From the NCBI GenBank assembly GCA_018266105.1, contig JAFEBA010000008.1, forward strand, positions 1 through 64,000: 64,000 bases of DNA, given 5' to 3'. The notes under the pieces were generated by a model that saw only the letters and a list, made by a program, of their open reading frames with translations, made no database searches and was not told the origin of the DNA. This DNA is from a bacterium. GTDB lineage: Bacteria; Vulcanimicrobiota; Xenobia; Xenobiales; JADMJV01. Below are positions 34,862 through 43,533 of this stretch, one piece after another; positions within the stretch are counted from its first letter, which is position 1; each line of letters begins with the position of its first letter. The translations under genes and the position numbers were made by a program.

Positions 34862-35739
34862 AAAACCTGGACACCGAGCACCTGCTGCCACGCGGGTCCT
34901 CCCCCTTGCCCAGTTGCCCCGGCGACATTCGCGTCCACCACTGGACTTCCAAGTCCTTGCACCGGCGTCGGCCGGTGCTGGTCTATCTGCCACCCGGATA
35001 CAACACCGAAGATCCCTGGCGTTATCCGGTGCTTTATGTACACGATGGGCAGAACATCTTTGACCCCAAAACCTCGGCATTTGGCGTGGATTGGGGCCTG
35101 GGCCAGGTGATCGAAAAAGAACTGGCCGCCCAGACCATCACTCCAATGATCGTGGTCGCCATCTACAACACCCGCTACCGTATGGAAGAATACACGCCCA
35201 CGGTGGACTATCGCGAACGGGGCGGCAAGGCCAGAGAGTTTCTTACGGCCGTGGTGGAGGAACTCAAGCCGTTTATCGATGGCCAGTATCACACGCGCAC
35301 CGACGCCCCCTCCACCGGCATCATGGGCTCATCCCTGGGCGGACTGCTGGCCCTCTACGCCAGCCAATCCTTTCCCCATGTCTTCCAGAGAGTGGCTGCC
35401 CTGTCGCCCTCGCTCTGGTGGTCCGGTCGCGATCTGGTGAGTTCGATCGCGGGAGCCAACGAGTTTCACAACCCGCAACGCTTGTGGCTGGACATGGGTA
35501 CCCGAGAAAGCAACGAAGACCGCAACCGCAACGGAGTGCCGGACGTACTGGACGATCTTCGAATGCTGCGCTACGTGCTGCTGGGGCGAGGCATGCAGGA
35601 GGGCTTTGACCTCCACGTCGAGGAGATATCCGGCGCTTCCCATACCGAAGCCGATTGGGGTCGACGAGTGGACCGGGTGCTTCGCTTCCTTTACCCCAAA
35701 CAGAGCGAACCAGGTTTGGGCGTTCCGCTCAACGGGTAG
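34858..35739 (+). CDS. Esterase of the enterochelin esterase/IroE-like alpha/beta hydrolase type
   Basis: 293 aa, GTG overlapping the GGDEF stop (GTGA). Alpha/beta hydrolase pattern: PVLVYLPPGYN, PVLYVHDGQNIFDP (oxyanion segment), nucleophile Ser in GIMGSSLGGLLAL, and catalytic His in SGASHTEADW. This order fits the esterase D/IroE/antigen-85-type group. There is no signal peptide. The substrate (siderophore ester, acetyl ester or other) is unknown. Confidence 0.82.
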   Translation: MKNLDTEHLLPRGSSPLPSCPGDIRVHHWTSKSLHRRRPVLVYLPPGYNTEDPWRYPVLYVHDGQNIFDPKTSAFGVDWGLGQVIEKELAAQTITPMIVVAIYNTRYRMEEYTPTVDYRERGGKAREFLTAVVEELKPFIDGQYHTRTDAPSTGIMGSSLGGLLALYASQSFPHVFQRVAALSPSLWWSGRDLVSSIAGANEFHNPQRLWLDMGTRESNEDRNRNGVPDVLDDLRMLRYVLLGRGMQEGFDLHVEEISGASHTEADWGRRVDRVLRFLYPKQSEPGLGVPLNG

Positions 35740-35805
35740 ACCAAACGTTGATTCGTTTGCGGATGGCGCCGATGCGTCGGTCCGCTCAATTGGGGGAAAA
35801 TACCG

Positions 35806-36180
35806 ATGGTCGCCTGGATGACAGCTTCAGAGAATCGCGCCCTGGATGCAGCCACGCGCAAAGGCTACCTGGTCTGCCGCAAAGATCAGCGCACCCTGGT
35901 CGACCAACACCTGCTCTACTGCGCCGACCTCGGCCTGCCGGTCGTGCGCGTGGAACGGCACGCCCGCCAATCTCAGGTGGTGGTCCAGTGGTCAAAGAAG
36001 CTCCCCCATTTCAGCCATGAACAGCAGTGCAAGCTGCGCGGGCTGATTTCTGAGCCGGATCAACCAGCCGGACTGCTCCCGATTGTCTTCCGCTACGGCG
36101 CCTATAGCGCATTCTCAAGCCACGAGGGAGCCGAAGAACTGGCAGCCCTGGTGGCCAGTTGGATTCAGGAGCAATTCTAA
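35806..36180 (+). CDS. Unknown 124-aa protein
   Basis: ATG at 35806 with GGGGGAAAA upstream. Soluble, no motif I recognise. It contains two Cys (YLVCRKDQ, LYCADL) near basic residues and ends in a helix (EELAALVASWIQEQF). It is adjacent to the zinc-ribbon gene and may be co-transcribed with it. Confidence 0.6.
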   Translation: MVAWMTASENRALDAATRKGYLVCRKDQRTLVDQHLLYCADLGLPVVRVERHARQSQVVVQWSKKLPHFSHEQQCKLRGLISEPDQPAGLLPIVFRYGAYSAFSSHEGAEELAALVASWIQEQF

Positions 36181-36607
36181 ACTGACTCTGCGCCTCTGCC
36201 CGGCCTGCTCTCAGGTGGCCATGCTGACATACCAACACGACGGCCTGGAAGTGGACAGTTGCCCGGAGTGTTTTGGTATCTGGTTCGATCGCGAAGAGCT
36301 CAAGGAGTTCATTCAAAAGCCTGAGCTGATCCAGCGACTTTCCGAAGGGACCAGCAGCCCCGCCCCGACGAGCACGGGAGAACGGACCTGTCCCAGCTGC
36401 CGCATTCCCCTCAGCGAAACTTCTTTGGGGGAGGTGTCGGTGGACGTATGCTTCCGCTGCCGCGGAATCTGGTTGGACCAGGGGGAGTTGGATCACGCCG
36501 TGGAGCAGTATCGCCAGGGACAGCGCGGCAATCTGGTGGTATTGAATCAGATCGCCGAAGGTTTGAGAGCTGCCCGCAATAGCAAGGGGGCTTCAGGAGG
36601 TTCGTAA
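36083..36607 (+). CDS. Tandem TFIIB-type zinc-ribbon protein
   Basis: Two zf-TFIIB modules: CPAC with CPECFGIWFDREEL, then CPSC with CFRCRGIWLDQGEL. Each has four Cys that bind zinc. The frame opens at a TTG (36083) that overlaps the previous gene by 98 nt; a CTG at 36182, two nt past the upstream stop and 11 nt after AGGAG, would start exactly before the first ribbon. Later GTG/ATG codons (36215, 36221) would cut the first CPAC. Probably a small nucleic-acid or protein binding factor. It overlaps the next gene by one base. Confidence 0.72.
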   Translation: MSSATAPIAHSQATREPKNWQPWWPVGFRSNSKLTLRLCPACSQVAMLTYQHDGLEVDSCPECFGIWFDREELKEFIQKPELIQRLSEGTSSPAPTSTGERTCPSCRIPLSETSLGEVSVDVCFRCRGIWLDQGELDHAVEQYRQGQRGNLVVLNQIAEGLRAARNSKGASGGS

Positions 36608-37794
36608 TGGTCGTATCGGTGGTGGCGCTAGGCGGAGACGGGACGGGTCCGGAGGTTCTGGAGCACAGCCTTAAGGTATTAGAGGTGGTCAGCCAGTGGA
36701 CCGGCGTTGAATTTCAAGTCGACCGTGTGGAATGCGGTGGTCAATATTACCTGGAGCACGGCCGGGACTGGCCGGAGGGATCGGAACAGAAATGCGCTGA
36801 AGCCGACGTGATCTTGCTGGGCGCGGTCGGCTGGCCCGCCCCCGACGGCTCGGGTCCGGTCACCATGAGCGACGGCAAGATGGCGGGCTGGTCGCCGGTC
36901 ATCGGAAACCGCATTCGTCTGGACCTGTATTCCAATATCCGTCCGGTCAAGCTCTACGAGGGCGTCAAGCAGCGGATTCACGGCAAGCCTCAATCCGTCT
37001 GGCAACCGGGCATGGTGGACATGGTCATCTTGCGAGAAAATACCGAGGACCTCTACTCGGGCATCGGCGGCACGCTACGACCTGGGGGAAAGGACAAAGT
37101 CGCCGTTGACACTCGCGTGATCACCTGGGAAGCCAGCGAAAAAGTGATTCGCAAAGCCTTCGAAGTCTGCCGGGCGCGTCCCAAGGGCGCCCCCAAAGAC
37201 GGCAAGAAACGCCTGACGGCCGTGGTCAAGGACAACGTCATGCAAGGCTGCAAGCTCTTTGCCAAGGTCTTCCGCGAAGTCGGCAAAGAGTACCCCGAGA
37301 TCGAGCAAGAAACCGCCATCGTGGATGCCTTTACTCAATGGCTGATCGGCCAGCCCGAACACTACGACGTGGTCGTAACCACGAATATGTTCGGCGACAT
37401 CGTGACCGACCTGGCCAGCGTTCTGCAAGGCGGTATGGGCATGGCGGTCGGCTGCAACACCGGAGACCATCACGCCATGTTCGAACCCATTCACGGGTCC
37501 GCTCCTAAATACACCGGCAAAGACAAGGTCAACCCGCTGGCCATGATTCTATCCGTCAAAGAGGCTCTGACCTGGTTGGCGACTCGACCCAAGTTCGCCG
37601 CCCAGCAGCAGGCCTTCAACCAGGCCGCCTCAGCCCTTGAGACGGCCGTGGAACAGGTGCTGAAAGAGGGCCGCGTTCTCACCTACGACCTGATTGGCGA
37701 AGAAAAGGCCAGCACCGGCACCCAGGTTACGGCAGCGGTCATTGAACATCTCCGCGAACGACTTAAACATCCGGCTGGAATGGCGACAAGTTAA
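36607..37794 (+). CDS. Beta-decarboxylating dehydrogenase (isopropylmalate/isocitrate dehydrogenase family)
   Basis: 395 aa, ATG after AGGAGG. Family motifs: LGGDGTGPEV, ILRENTEDLYSG, KDNVMQGC, NMFGDIVTD and the loop MFEPIHGSAPKYTGKDK. The family oxidatively decarboxylates 3-isopropylmalate, isocitrate, tartrate or related 2-hydroxy acids with NAD(P). The REN..DLYSG form is closer to isocitrate or homoisocitrate dehydrogenase than to LeuB. The specificity is not clear; a link with the LeuA-like pair at 17-19 kb is possible but 17 kb distant. Confidence 0.85.
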   Translation: MVVSVVALGGDGTGPEVLEHSLKVLEVVSQWTGVEFQVDRVECGGQYYLEHGRDWPEGSEQKCAEADVILLGAVGWPAPDGSGPVTMSDGKMAGWSPVIGNRIRLDLYSNIRPVKLYEGVKQRIHGKPQSVWQPGMVDMVILRENTEDLYSGIGGTLRPGGKDKVAVDTRVITWEASEKVIRKAFEVCRARPKGAPKDGKKRLTAVVKDNVMQGCKLFAKVFREVGKEYPEIEQETAIVDAFTQWLIGQPEHYDVVVTTNMFGDIVTDLASVLQGGMGMAVGCNTGDHHAMFEPIHGSAPKYTGKDKVNPLAMILSVKEALTWLATRPKFAAQQQAFNQAASALETAVEQVLKEGRVLTYDLIGEEKASTGTQVTAAVIEHLRERLKHPAGMATS

Positions 37795-37975
37795 CAACTC
37801 CGGGACCCGAGTCGGCGCCCAATCGGATATGTTCGCATCCATGAACGACAACGAGAACATTCACTGGATCTGGACCTTCATCGATCTGCCACAGGCGGAT
37901 AGTGACAGTTCCGCGCAGTTACTGGGCAAGCCGATCTAGCAGGCCTGAAGGCTGGAGACCAGAATTTAAGCCTCC

Positions 37976-38365
37976 ATGCTTCCCCGAAACCAGCTTCATC
38001 AGAGCATCTGGCGCGGCGCCAAGATCGGTGCCGCCAGTCTCGGCCTGGTGGGCTTTGTGGCCGGCATTTCCGTGTGTGTGGCCTACCATTTGCCTTTTCC
38101 TCCTATCGCCGTCACCGAGATTGGCGTGATCCTGGGCGGCAGCCTGGGGGCCATGGCTGGCTATGCGTGGTGCTTTCCTGGTGGGAGAGGAACCCTCAAG
38201 GGTTGCGCTGTCGGCTCGCTGGCTGGCCTCCCCGTCGCAGGGCTGCTCCACGGCCAGGTCTCCATCCCGGCCTGGCTGGCCTGCGCTCTGATTGCCAGCC
38301 TGCTCGGTTATCAGTCCGCCTGCATGCCAGGCCAGGCAGACCAGCCAGACTGGAAACTACGATAA
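37976..38365 (+). CDS. Small Gly/Ala-rich membrane protein
   Basis: 129 aa with three to four hydrophobic segments rich in Gly and Ala (LGLVGFVAGISVCVAY, LGGSLGAMAGYAW, GLPVAGLLHG). Weak ribosome-binding site. No family recognised; convergent with the kinase gene, 8 bp between stops. Confidence 0.5.
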   Translation: MLPRNQLHQSIWRGAKIGAASLGLVGFVAGISVCVAYHLPFPPIAVTEIGVILGGSLGAMAGYAWCFPGGRGTLKGCAVGSLAGLPVAGLLHGQVSIPAWLACALIASLLGYQSACMPGQADQPDWKLR

Positions 38366-38373
38366 CAGCAAGC

Positions 38374-40653
38374 TTAGTTTTCCAACAGGCGATACTGACC
38401 GTTTTTAATCTGCACCAGATAGGGAACCCTCCGGTCCAATCGACGCCCTGGCGCAAAATCGCCGGAAACGCCCGGATAGGCCGGCACCTTATCCCCGATT
38501 TGCTGAAAATACTCGGTGAGCTTGGCACGATCAAAACCAACCTTGTTGATGCCATCGGCGATGAGCATCAGACTATCATAGGCGTTGGCCTCCCGATGGG
38601 AGGGACGCAGAGAGCCGAACTGCTGGGTGAACGCGGCCGTAAAGTCATGGATCCGCTGACTCTTGGCATCGGGATGAAAGTAGGTGGAGGTCAGCATCCC
38701 GTCCACATCATTTCCACCATTGAGGACGATGGAACTGGAGAATGCCACCACCTGGGTGGCCAGCGGTATCCTCGGATAGCTCTGGCGCAACAATCGGGTA
38801 AACTGAAGCACGATGTCACTGCGATATTCCGCCAGGAAGACCGCGTCGGCCGAGTTCTCGCTAAGAACGCGCAACTGGTCGGCGAAGTCTGGCGCGGCAT
38901 TATTGTAGGGCAGGTCTGGCGCCACCACCTTGCCTCCCAGCTTGGTGAAGGCCTCTTTGAATTCGTCGCTCTCAGAGCGAGACACGATGCTGTCCTGAGC
39001 TGTAAAGACGGCCACCGTTTTCCAGCCATTTGACCACATATAGTTGGCAATCCGCTCAACTCTTTGCAAGTCGCTATCTGAAGCCGTGAAGATGTGCTTG
39101 CCGATCTCCCAAACCCTGGGGTCGGAGGCGGTGGGCGCCAGGGCCGGCATTCCCCCGCCTTCAAAGACCGGAGCAGTTGCAATCACCTGCTGGGAGGTCC
39201 ATGGTCCCAGTACGACCTGGTAATCCTGATCGTTCTTGATCTTGCTGGCCATCTCAATGGCCTGATCCGGGCGACTGGCCGTGTCATAAAGGTCTAGATA
39301 GAGGAGATGACCCCGCACCCCGCCCGCAAGATTGATCTGCTTCTGGGCCATAGCCAGGCCAGGATAGAACTGCACACCCTCGCGATCATTGCCCAAAGTG
39401 CTGGTAATCACCGGGATCTTATAATACGGCTTCTTCTGAAAGATGACGTAAGTATTCTGGCTGAGAATCTGAGCCTCGGCATCCTCTGGATAGCGAGTGA
39501 TCAGCTTGTCCAGCTCGTCGATGGCGCGAGCATACTCTTTGGAAGCCACCAGACTTCTTGCCTTGGCTTTCTCATCGGCGGTGGCAGCCAGGATCGGGAT
39601 CAAAGGATCCTGAGCCGGCGGAAGTGGATTCTTCTGAGCCCAGAACTGTGTCAGACCCAGCGAGGCAGCAGCCAAGAAAATCACCGTCGAGGTTTGCAGA
39701 AAGCGCAGCAACCAGCCTGGAGTGAGCGGGGGACGCTGCACGGGGGTAAAAACGGGCGGCGCCAAAACTGCGCTATCCGCCAGCATCTCGGTCGAAGCAG
39801 CCTCACCGGTGCTTCTGGCGGTTCCGCTTGTGGCCGGAGCCGGCTGCTTGGAGAGCCAGAGCAATAGATCTCGAATCAGCTCGCCCGAGTTGGCGTAGCG
39901 TTGAGAGGGTTCTGGCTGTAAACACTTGAGGACCACGGCTTCGCACGAAGGGTCCAGGTTGGGCCGAAACGGGCGCAACCGCTGCGAACCGTAGACCGGG
40001 CTGGGCGGCCGGCTGGTCAGAACGTAAAAGAGCGTGGCGCCCAGGGAGTAGACGTCGCTGCGTTCATCCGTCTGGGCCGCATCCTCCCACTGCTCCGGTG
40101 GAGCGTAGCCGACCGAACCTGAAGCCTGCGTATCGCGACGCTTACCAGGGTCGAACTGACGAGCCAGACCAAAGTCAACCAGCTTGATGTGGCGGTCTTC
40201 CGTGATAATGATGTTGTCCGGTTTCAGATCGCGGAAAATCACCGGCTTTTCCTGACGGTGCAAATAGTCCAGCACCTGAGCCAGCTCCAGGGCCCAGCGC
40301 ATGGCCTGTAGCTCGGTGGCCTGACCCTCGCGCTGGATCAGTTGCGCCAGGTTCTCGCCCTCGATGCACTCCATGACCAGATACTGCTTGGACTCTTCAA
40401 TGAAGTAGTCCACGATCATGGGCAGATTCCGATGGCGCAGTCGACTGAGCATCTGGGCTTCGCGCTTGAAGCTCTCTTCAATCTGCTCTTGCGAGGCCGG
40501 GTCGAAGACCAGCATCTCCTTGACTGCCCAACGTTTGCCGGGTAGGCGCAGGTCCTCGCATTGATATACGGCACCCATGCCGCCCCGACCCAGAAAGCCG
40601 TTAATGCGGTATCGGCCCTGCAACACCGAGCCGACTTTACCTGATATCTCCAT
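38374..40653 (-). CDS. Receptor Ser/Thr kinase with LivJ-type extracytoplasmic sensor
   Basis: 759 aa. Residues 10-270: PknB-type kinase with GRGGMGAVY, Lys45, RDLKPDN (Asp142; the usual HRD His is Phe), and DFG (160-162); catalytically plausible. Residues 313-337 are one membrane helix. 358-400 resemble a TPR hairpin. 411-755 are a periplasmic binding protein fold (Peripla_BP_6; GVQFYPGLAMAQKQINLAGG, QDYQVVLGPWTS, GLPTVS-like ALAPTASD, FTAQDSIVS). The ligand of such domains is usually an amino acid, amide or urea. This would sense an extracellular nutrient and phosphorylate cytosolic targets. Confidence 0.9.
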   Translation of the reverse strand: MEISGKVGSVLQGRYRINGFLGRGGMGAVYQCEDLRLPGKRWAVKEMLVFDPASQEQIEESFKREAQMLSRLRHRNLPMIVDYFIEESKQYLVMECIEGENLAQLIQREGQATELQAMRWALELAQVLDYLHRQEKPVIFRDLKPDNIIITEDRHIKLVDFGLARQFDPGKRRDTQASGSVGYAPPEQWEDAAQTDERSDVYSLGATLFYVLTSRPPSPVYGSQRLRPFRPNLDPSCEAVVLKCLQPEPSQRYANSGELIRDLLLWLSKQPAPATSGTARSTGEAASTEMLADSAVLAPPVFTPVQRPPLTPGWLLRFLQTSTVIFLAAASLGLTQFWAQKNPLPPAQDPLIPILAATADEKAKARSLVASKEYARAIDELDKLITRYPEDAEAQILSQNTYVIFQKKPYYKIPVITSTLGNDREGVQFYPGLAMAQKQINLAGGVRGHLLYLDLYDTASRPDQAIEMASKIKNDQDYQVVLGPWTSQQVIATAPVFEGGGMPALAPTASDPRVWEIGKHIFTASDSDLQRVERIANYMWSNGWKTVAVFTAQDSIVSRSESDEFKEAFTKLGGKVVAPDLPYNNAAPDFADQLRVLSENSADAVFLAEYRSDIVLQFTRLLRQSYPRIPLATQVVAFSSSIVLNGGNDVDGMLTSTYFHPDAKSQRIHDFTAAFTQQFGSLRPSHREANAYDSLMLIADGINKVGFDRAKLTEYFQQIGDKVPAYPGVSGDFAPGRRLDRRVPYLVQIKNGQYRLLEN

Positions 40654-40714
40654 CGGGCTGCGCCTTCGCCTCTTCCATCAGGAACCTTTCAGGGCGATCG
40701 TTTAGCTTGAGGTC

Positions 40715-40963
40715 ATGCAAATCAGTTCTCTCGCCAAGCCCGGTCTCGCCCCCAACCTTCAAGCCAGCCCGAAAACCACGGCGGCATCCAGCGGCGACCG
40801 TTTTGACTTCAACAAAGACTGCCTGGACCAGGCCGGCTGGTTGGCGCAGGAATGCAAAGCCCGCTTCAACTGTACCCCCAATGAATTGATGAAAGGCCCA
40901 GAAGGTTTCGAGCGCTTCTCTCAACTGGCGGCTGAATGGCGCGAGGCTCATCCGCGCGACTAG
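40715..40963 (+). CDS. Small unknown protein with Ser-rich start
   Basis: 82 aa, ATG at 40715 after GAGG. N-terminus MQISSLAKPG followed by SSGDRFDF, recalling the MNISSIS...PGDSV start of the clostripain proteins; then a helical domain (DQAGWLAQECKARFNC, EGFERFSQLAAEWRE) with two Cys. Divergent from the kinase gene; lies just before the rpsR promoter. Function unknown. Confidence 0.5.
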   Translation: MQISSLAKPGLAPNLQASPKTTAASSGDRFDFNKDCLDQAGWLAQECKARFNCTPNELMKGPEGFERFSQLAAEWREAHPRD

Positions 40964-40984
40964 TACCTCAATCCGGCCAACCTG

Positions 40985-41013
40985 TTGACAAACCCCTGCA
41001 CCCGTTGTATACA
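40985..41013 (+). promoter_or_regulatory. Sigma-70-type promoter of rpsR
   Basis: Perfect -35 TTGACA at 40985-40990, a 17-nt spacer, and -10 TATACA at 41008-41013. Transcription would start about 41020, 29 nt before the GTG of rpsR. This is the best promoter in the window. Confidence 0.8.
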
Positions 41014-41048
41014 TGTGGCCTTAGATTTTGACCCATTCCGGAGGAACT

Positions 41049-41321
41049 GTGTCCGACCGCAATCAACATATGGATCGTGACAACGATAAAGGCTTCAAAA
41101 AGCGTGGTGGACGTCGCCCCCGGCGCAAGGTGTGCTATTTTAGCGCCAACAAGTTCACCACCATCGACTACAAAGACGTAGGTTTGCTGCGTCGCTTCGT
41201 CAGCGAGCGAGGCAAGATTCTTCCCCGTCGCATTACGGGAACCTCGGCCAAGTGGCAGCGTCAGCTGACCACCGCCATCAAGCGGGCCCGCTTTCTGGCC
41301 CTGCTCCCCTACTGCGATTAA
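41049..41321 (+). CDS. rpsR: 30S ribosomal protein bS18
   Basis: 90 aa from a GTG at 41049 after GGAGG. Typical bS18 sequence: [60 protein letters not shown]. Here it stands alone, without rpsF, ssb or rplI that usually flank it. It has its own promoter and terminator. Confidence 0.97.
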   Translation: MSDRNQHMDRDNDKGFKKRGGRRPRRKVCYFSANKFTTIDYKDVGLLRRFVSERGKILPRRITGTSAKWQRQLTTAIKRARFLALLPYCD

Positions 41322-41341
41322 TCAGAGCCGCGTCCTGAATC

Positions 41342-41372
41342 AAAAAAGCCCGCCTTCCCGGCGGGCTTTTTT
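41342..41372. terminator. Bidirectional terminator between rpsR and pilus gene
   Basis: Perfect 13-bp stem: AAAAAAGCCCGCC (41342-41354) and GGCGGGCTTTTTT (41360-41372), loop TTCCC. T runs on both strands allow it to end rpsR rightwards and the 41388-42911 gene leftwards. Confidence 0.93.
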
Positions 41373-41387
41373 GATCCCGAACCCCCT

Positions 41388-42911
41388 TCAATGGCCGTGG
41401 GACTGACCCCGACCGTGACCGTGACTGTTGTGATTTCCATTTCCAGGATTGCTGGGGTTGCCGGGGTTGCTCGGGTTGCTCGGGTTGCTCGGGTTGCTCG
41501 GGTTGCTGGGGTTACTCGGGTTGCTGGGGTTACTGGGGTTTGAGCCGCCCGGACCGGTGGGCCCCCCTGCGCCACCCAGACCGATAACCGAACTACCGTC
41601 CTGCTGACGAATGCCGGTTAAGGCCCAACGACCATTGCCCTGGAGCTGGACTCCGCGCAGTGATTTGTCATAGTGCAACTTGGAACCAGGACCCTGCATG
41701 GCCACGTCGTGCCCCATCACGGCACCGAAGAGCTGGCTGCTCTCCAGCTTCATCGAGGTGGTCGAGCCCGCAGCCACCATCTGGGCTGAGCTGTTTTGCT
41801 CCAGAGTCAGGGACTTATCTTTACCTGTGAAGTAAATCTGGAGGCGAGCCGGGAGCGTGCCGGGCGGCTGTTGATTTAAGATGGACCCGCTGGAGATGTT
41901 GCAGTCTCCATTCACGTAGATGATCACCGGATCGGTTCCAGAGGCCGTAATCTGTAAATCCAGATTGTTGAGGTCGACGTTCTGGTCAAAGTAGTACTCA
42001 CCCGGGGTAACGGTCAGGGTGGTGCGAGCCCCGCCGGCCTGACCCGCCTTCAACTGCTTGTAGGCGCCAGGCGTGAGAGTCTGAGAGGCTCCAGCCGCCA
42101 CATTCAGAGAAGAAGTTGCCGTGGAGGTGTCCAGGGTGGTTTCCCAGAGCGGAATCTTGCGTACCCCGGTGAGATTGTCGGCCTGACCGCTGACGGTCAC
42201 CCCGCCGCCCAAATTCACACTGGCGGCGGGGTTCAGTGCGTCTGGACCCACCAGCAAGTCACCGTCCACAGCCGTGGTCCCGGATAACGAAATGGCTGAG
42301 GTTCCGAGATTCGAAGCCAGGCTGGCCGATTTGGTATAGGTGCTACTATCGGTCGGATTGAAAGGATTCGGTCCTGGATAAGCTCCCAAAGAAGATTCCC
42401 AAGAATCCACCCAGGCGTTATCAGTCACATTGATGTTGGCATCAGTCAGGGCCGCATAATCGAACTGGGGCTTAGCTCGTAAGGCCAGAGCCGAGAAGCC
42501 GGAGGCAGTACTGGTCACCTCGGTCCCCTCAATGTAGCCTTTGGAGTAGATAAAGACCGCGCCTGGAGGAATCTGGGAGCCGTCGGGAGCATCCAGCATA
42601 TTGGGAGTGCCGTTCGCTAGAAACTGCAGTTTATACCTGAGCTTCGGATCCGTAGCCAGGTGATCATCCAGAGTGGGAGGCGGATTCTGAGGCGGATCTG
42701 AGAACTGGATGGCCACGTTGTTGGTGGCCAGTTCCACCAGACCCCTCTGCAGCCCGGCATTGGCCGCATAGCGGCATTGTTCTTGCATCGTGGACTTCTG
42801 GGTCTGTTGGCGATTGTGGGTCAAGTTATTGGTGGCAACGCCTGCTATCAGCAGCAACAATGAAGCAATGATGACCACTACGAACAGAGAATTCCCGCGC
42901 TTTTTGCTCAA
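41388..42911 (-). CDS. PilX-type pilus assembly/adhesin-like protein with SNP repeats
   Basis: 507 aa. Residues 1-35: basic KKRGN then one hydrophobic helix (LFVVVIIASLLLLIAGV) as in PilX-type prepilin-like proteins. The 100-430 region is beta-rich with LxGxxxVxG repeats and an ice-binding/DUF7305-like ending. Residues about 455-490 are SNP repeats (NPSNPSNP), then a Gly/His-rich tail (HGHGRGQSHGH). It is the last gene of a pseudopilin set. It probably helps build a type IV pilus or type II secretion tip or carries an adhesin. Confidence 0.7.
   Translation of the reverse strand: MSKKRGNSLFVVVIIASLLLLIAGVATNNLTHNRQQTQKSTMQEQCRYAANAGLQRGLVELATNNVAIQFSDPPQNPPPTLDDHLATDPKLRYKLQFLANGTPNMLDAPDGSQIPPGAVFIYSKGYIEGTEVTSTASGFSALALRAKPQFDYAALTDANINVTDNAWVDSWESSLGAYPGPNPFNPTDSSTYTKSASLASNLGTSAISLSGTTAVDGDLLVGPDALNPAASVNLGGGVTVSGQADNLTGVRKIPLWETTLDTSTATSSLNVAAGASQTLTPGAYKQLKAGQAGGARTTLTVTPGEYYFDQNVDLNNLDLQITASGTDPVIIYVNGDCNISSGSILNQQPPGTLPARLQIYFTGKDKSLTLEQNSSAQMVAAGSTTSMKLESSQLFGAVMGHDVAMQGPGSKLHYDKSLRGVQLQGNGRWALTGIRQQDGSSVIGLGGAGGPTGPGGSNPSNPSNPSNPSNPSNPSNPSNPSNPGNPSNPGNGNHNSHGHGRGQSHGH
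41449..41541 (-). repeat. 9-bp tandem repeat encoding Ser-Asn-Pro units
   Basis: About ten 9-bp units of GGGTTGCTC and variants (GGGTTGCTG, GGGTTACTC) within the pilus-type gene. It encodes SNP or GNP triplets. Such tracts change length by slippage in steps of three residues. Confidence 0.9.
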
Positions 42912-42921
42912 GGGCCCCCCT

Positions 42922-43533
42922 CTAATTGCGCATTGTGACCTTAACCTGCAGTGACATGGTATATTTGCGTCCCCACTCCTCTTTTCCTACGGTCAGAGAC
43001 ACCTGAATCGGATTGGTGCCGGCAAACTTCAAAGACTGCACATCTCGCGCGACCATCCGAGGGGCGATCTCGAGAGCCTGATAGTAGGCATAGTCCTGCC
43101 AGGCCTGTGGCGCGGGGGGCAGCAGCGGCGGGGGGTTGGTGTGCAGGTCCGGGTCATCCATATACTGCTCTTTACGCAGCAGGCAGCTGGCTCCGTGCCA
43201 GGTGTCCAGGTAATAGCACATAAAGCGCGGCCAACGTACCGAACCGCTGACGTCCACCCAGGTATTTCCCGCGTCGTCGCGCGGCGACCCCAAGAGGATA
43301 CCAGCCGGACTGTTGAAAATTTTGATGGTTCGGGCATTGGATTCACCCAAATCGTGGGAGATCCAGACCATGGCCAACAGACTCTGCTGCTGCATCTCAA
43401 CGGCTGTATTGGTGGCGTTCAAGTAGCGCACGCCAGCCACCATGAGGGCATAGATGCAGGTCAGCACAATGCTCATCAGCGCGGCACTGATGCTCATTTC
43501 CAGCAGACTGGCTCCCTTACGCTTAGTAGCCAC
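42922..43533 (-). CDS. Prepilin-type pseudopilin (PilW/GspJ-like)
   Basis: 203 aa from GTG at 43533; other starts are possible because the frame is open to 43581. The prepilin cleavage site is KRKG|ASLLEMSISAALMSIVL (Gly before the hydrophobic helix, Glu five residues on). The rest is the variable beta-rich globular domain. It overlaps the upstream pseudopilin by 11 nt and is followed by the PilX-like gene. Confidence 0.82.
   Translation of the reverse strand: MATKRKGASLLEMSISAALMSIVLTCIYALMVAGVRYLNATNTAVEMQQQSLLAMVWISHDLGESNARTIKIFNSPAGILLGSPRDDAGNTWVDVSGSVRWPRFMCYYLDTWHGASCLLRKEQYMDDPDLHTNPPPLLPPAPQAWQDYAYYQALEIAPRMVARDVQSLKFAGTNPIQVSLTVGKEEWGRKYTMSLQVKVTMRN

Noticed and set aside
37694..37939. 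81-aa ORF after the dehydrogenase gene
   Set aside because: First third lies inside the dehydrogenase in another frame; no ribosome site and no recognisable domain.
41449..41541. Possible CRISPR or non-coding repeat array
   Set aside because: Units are 9 bp without spacers and lie in frame inside a protein gene; they encode SNP triplets.
41318..41575. 85-aa ORF with ATRATR repeats
   Set aside because: Frame-shifted reading of the SNP repeat tract.
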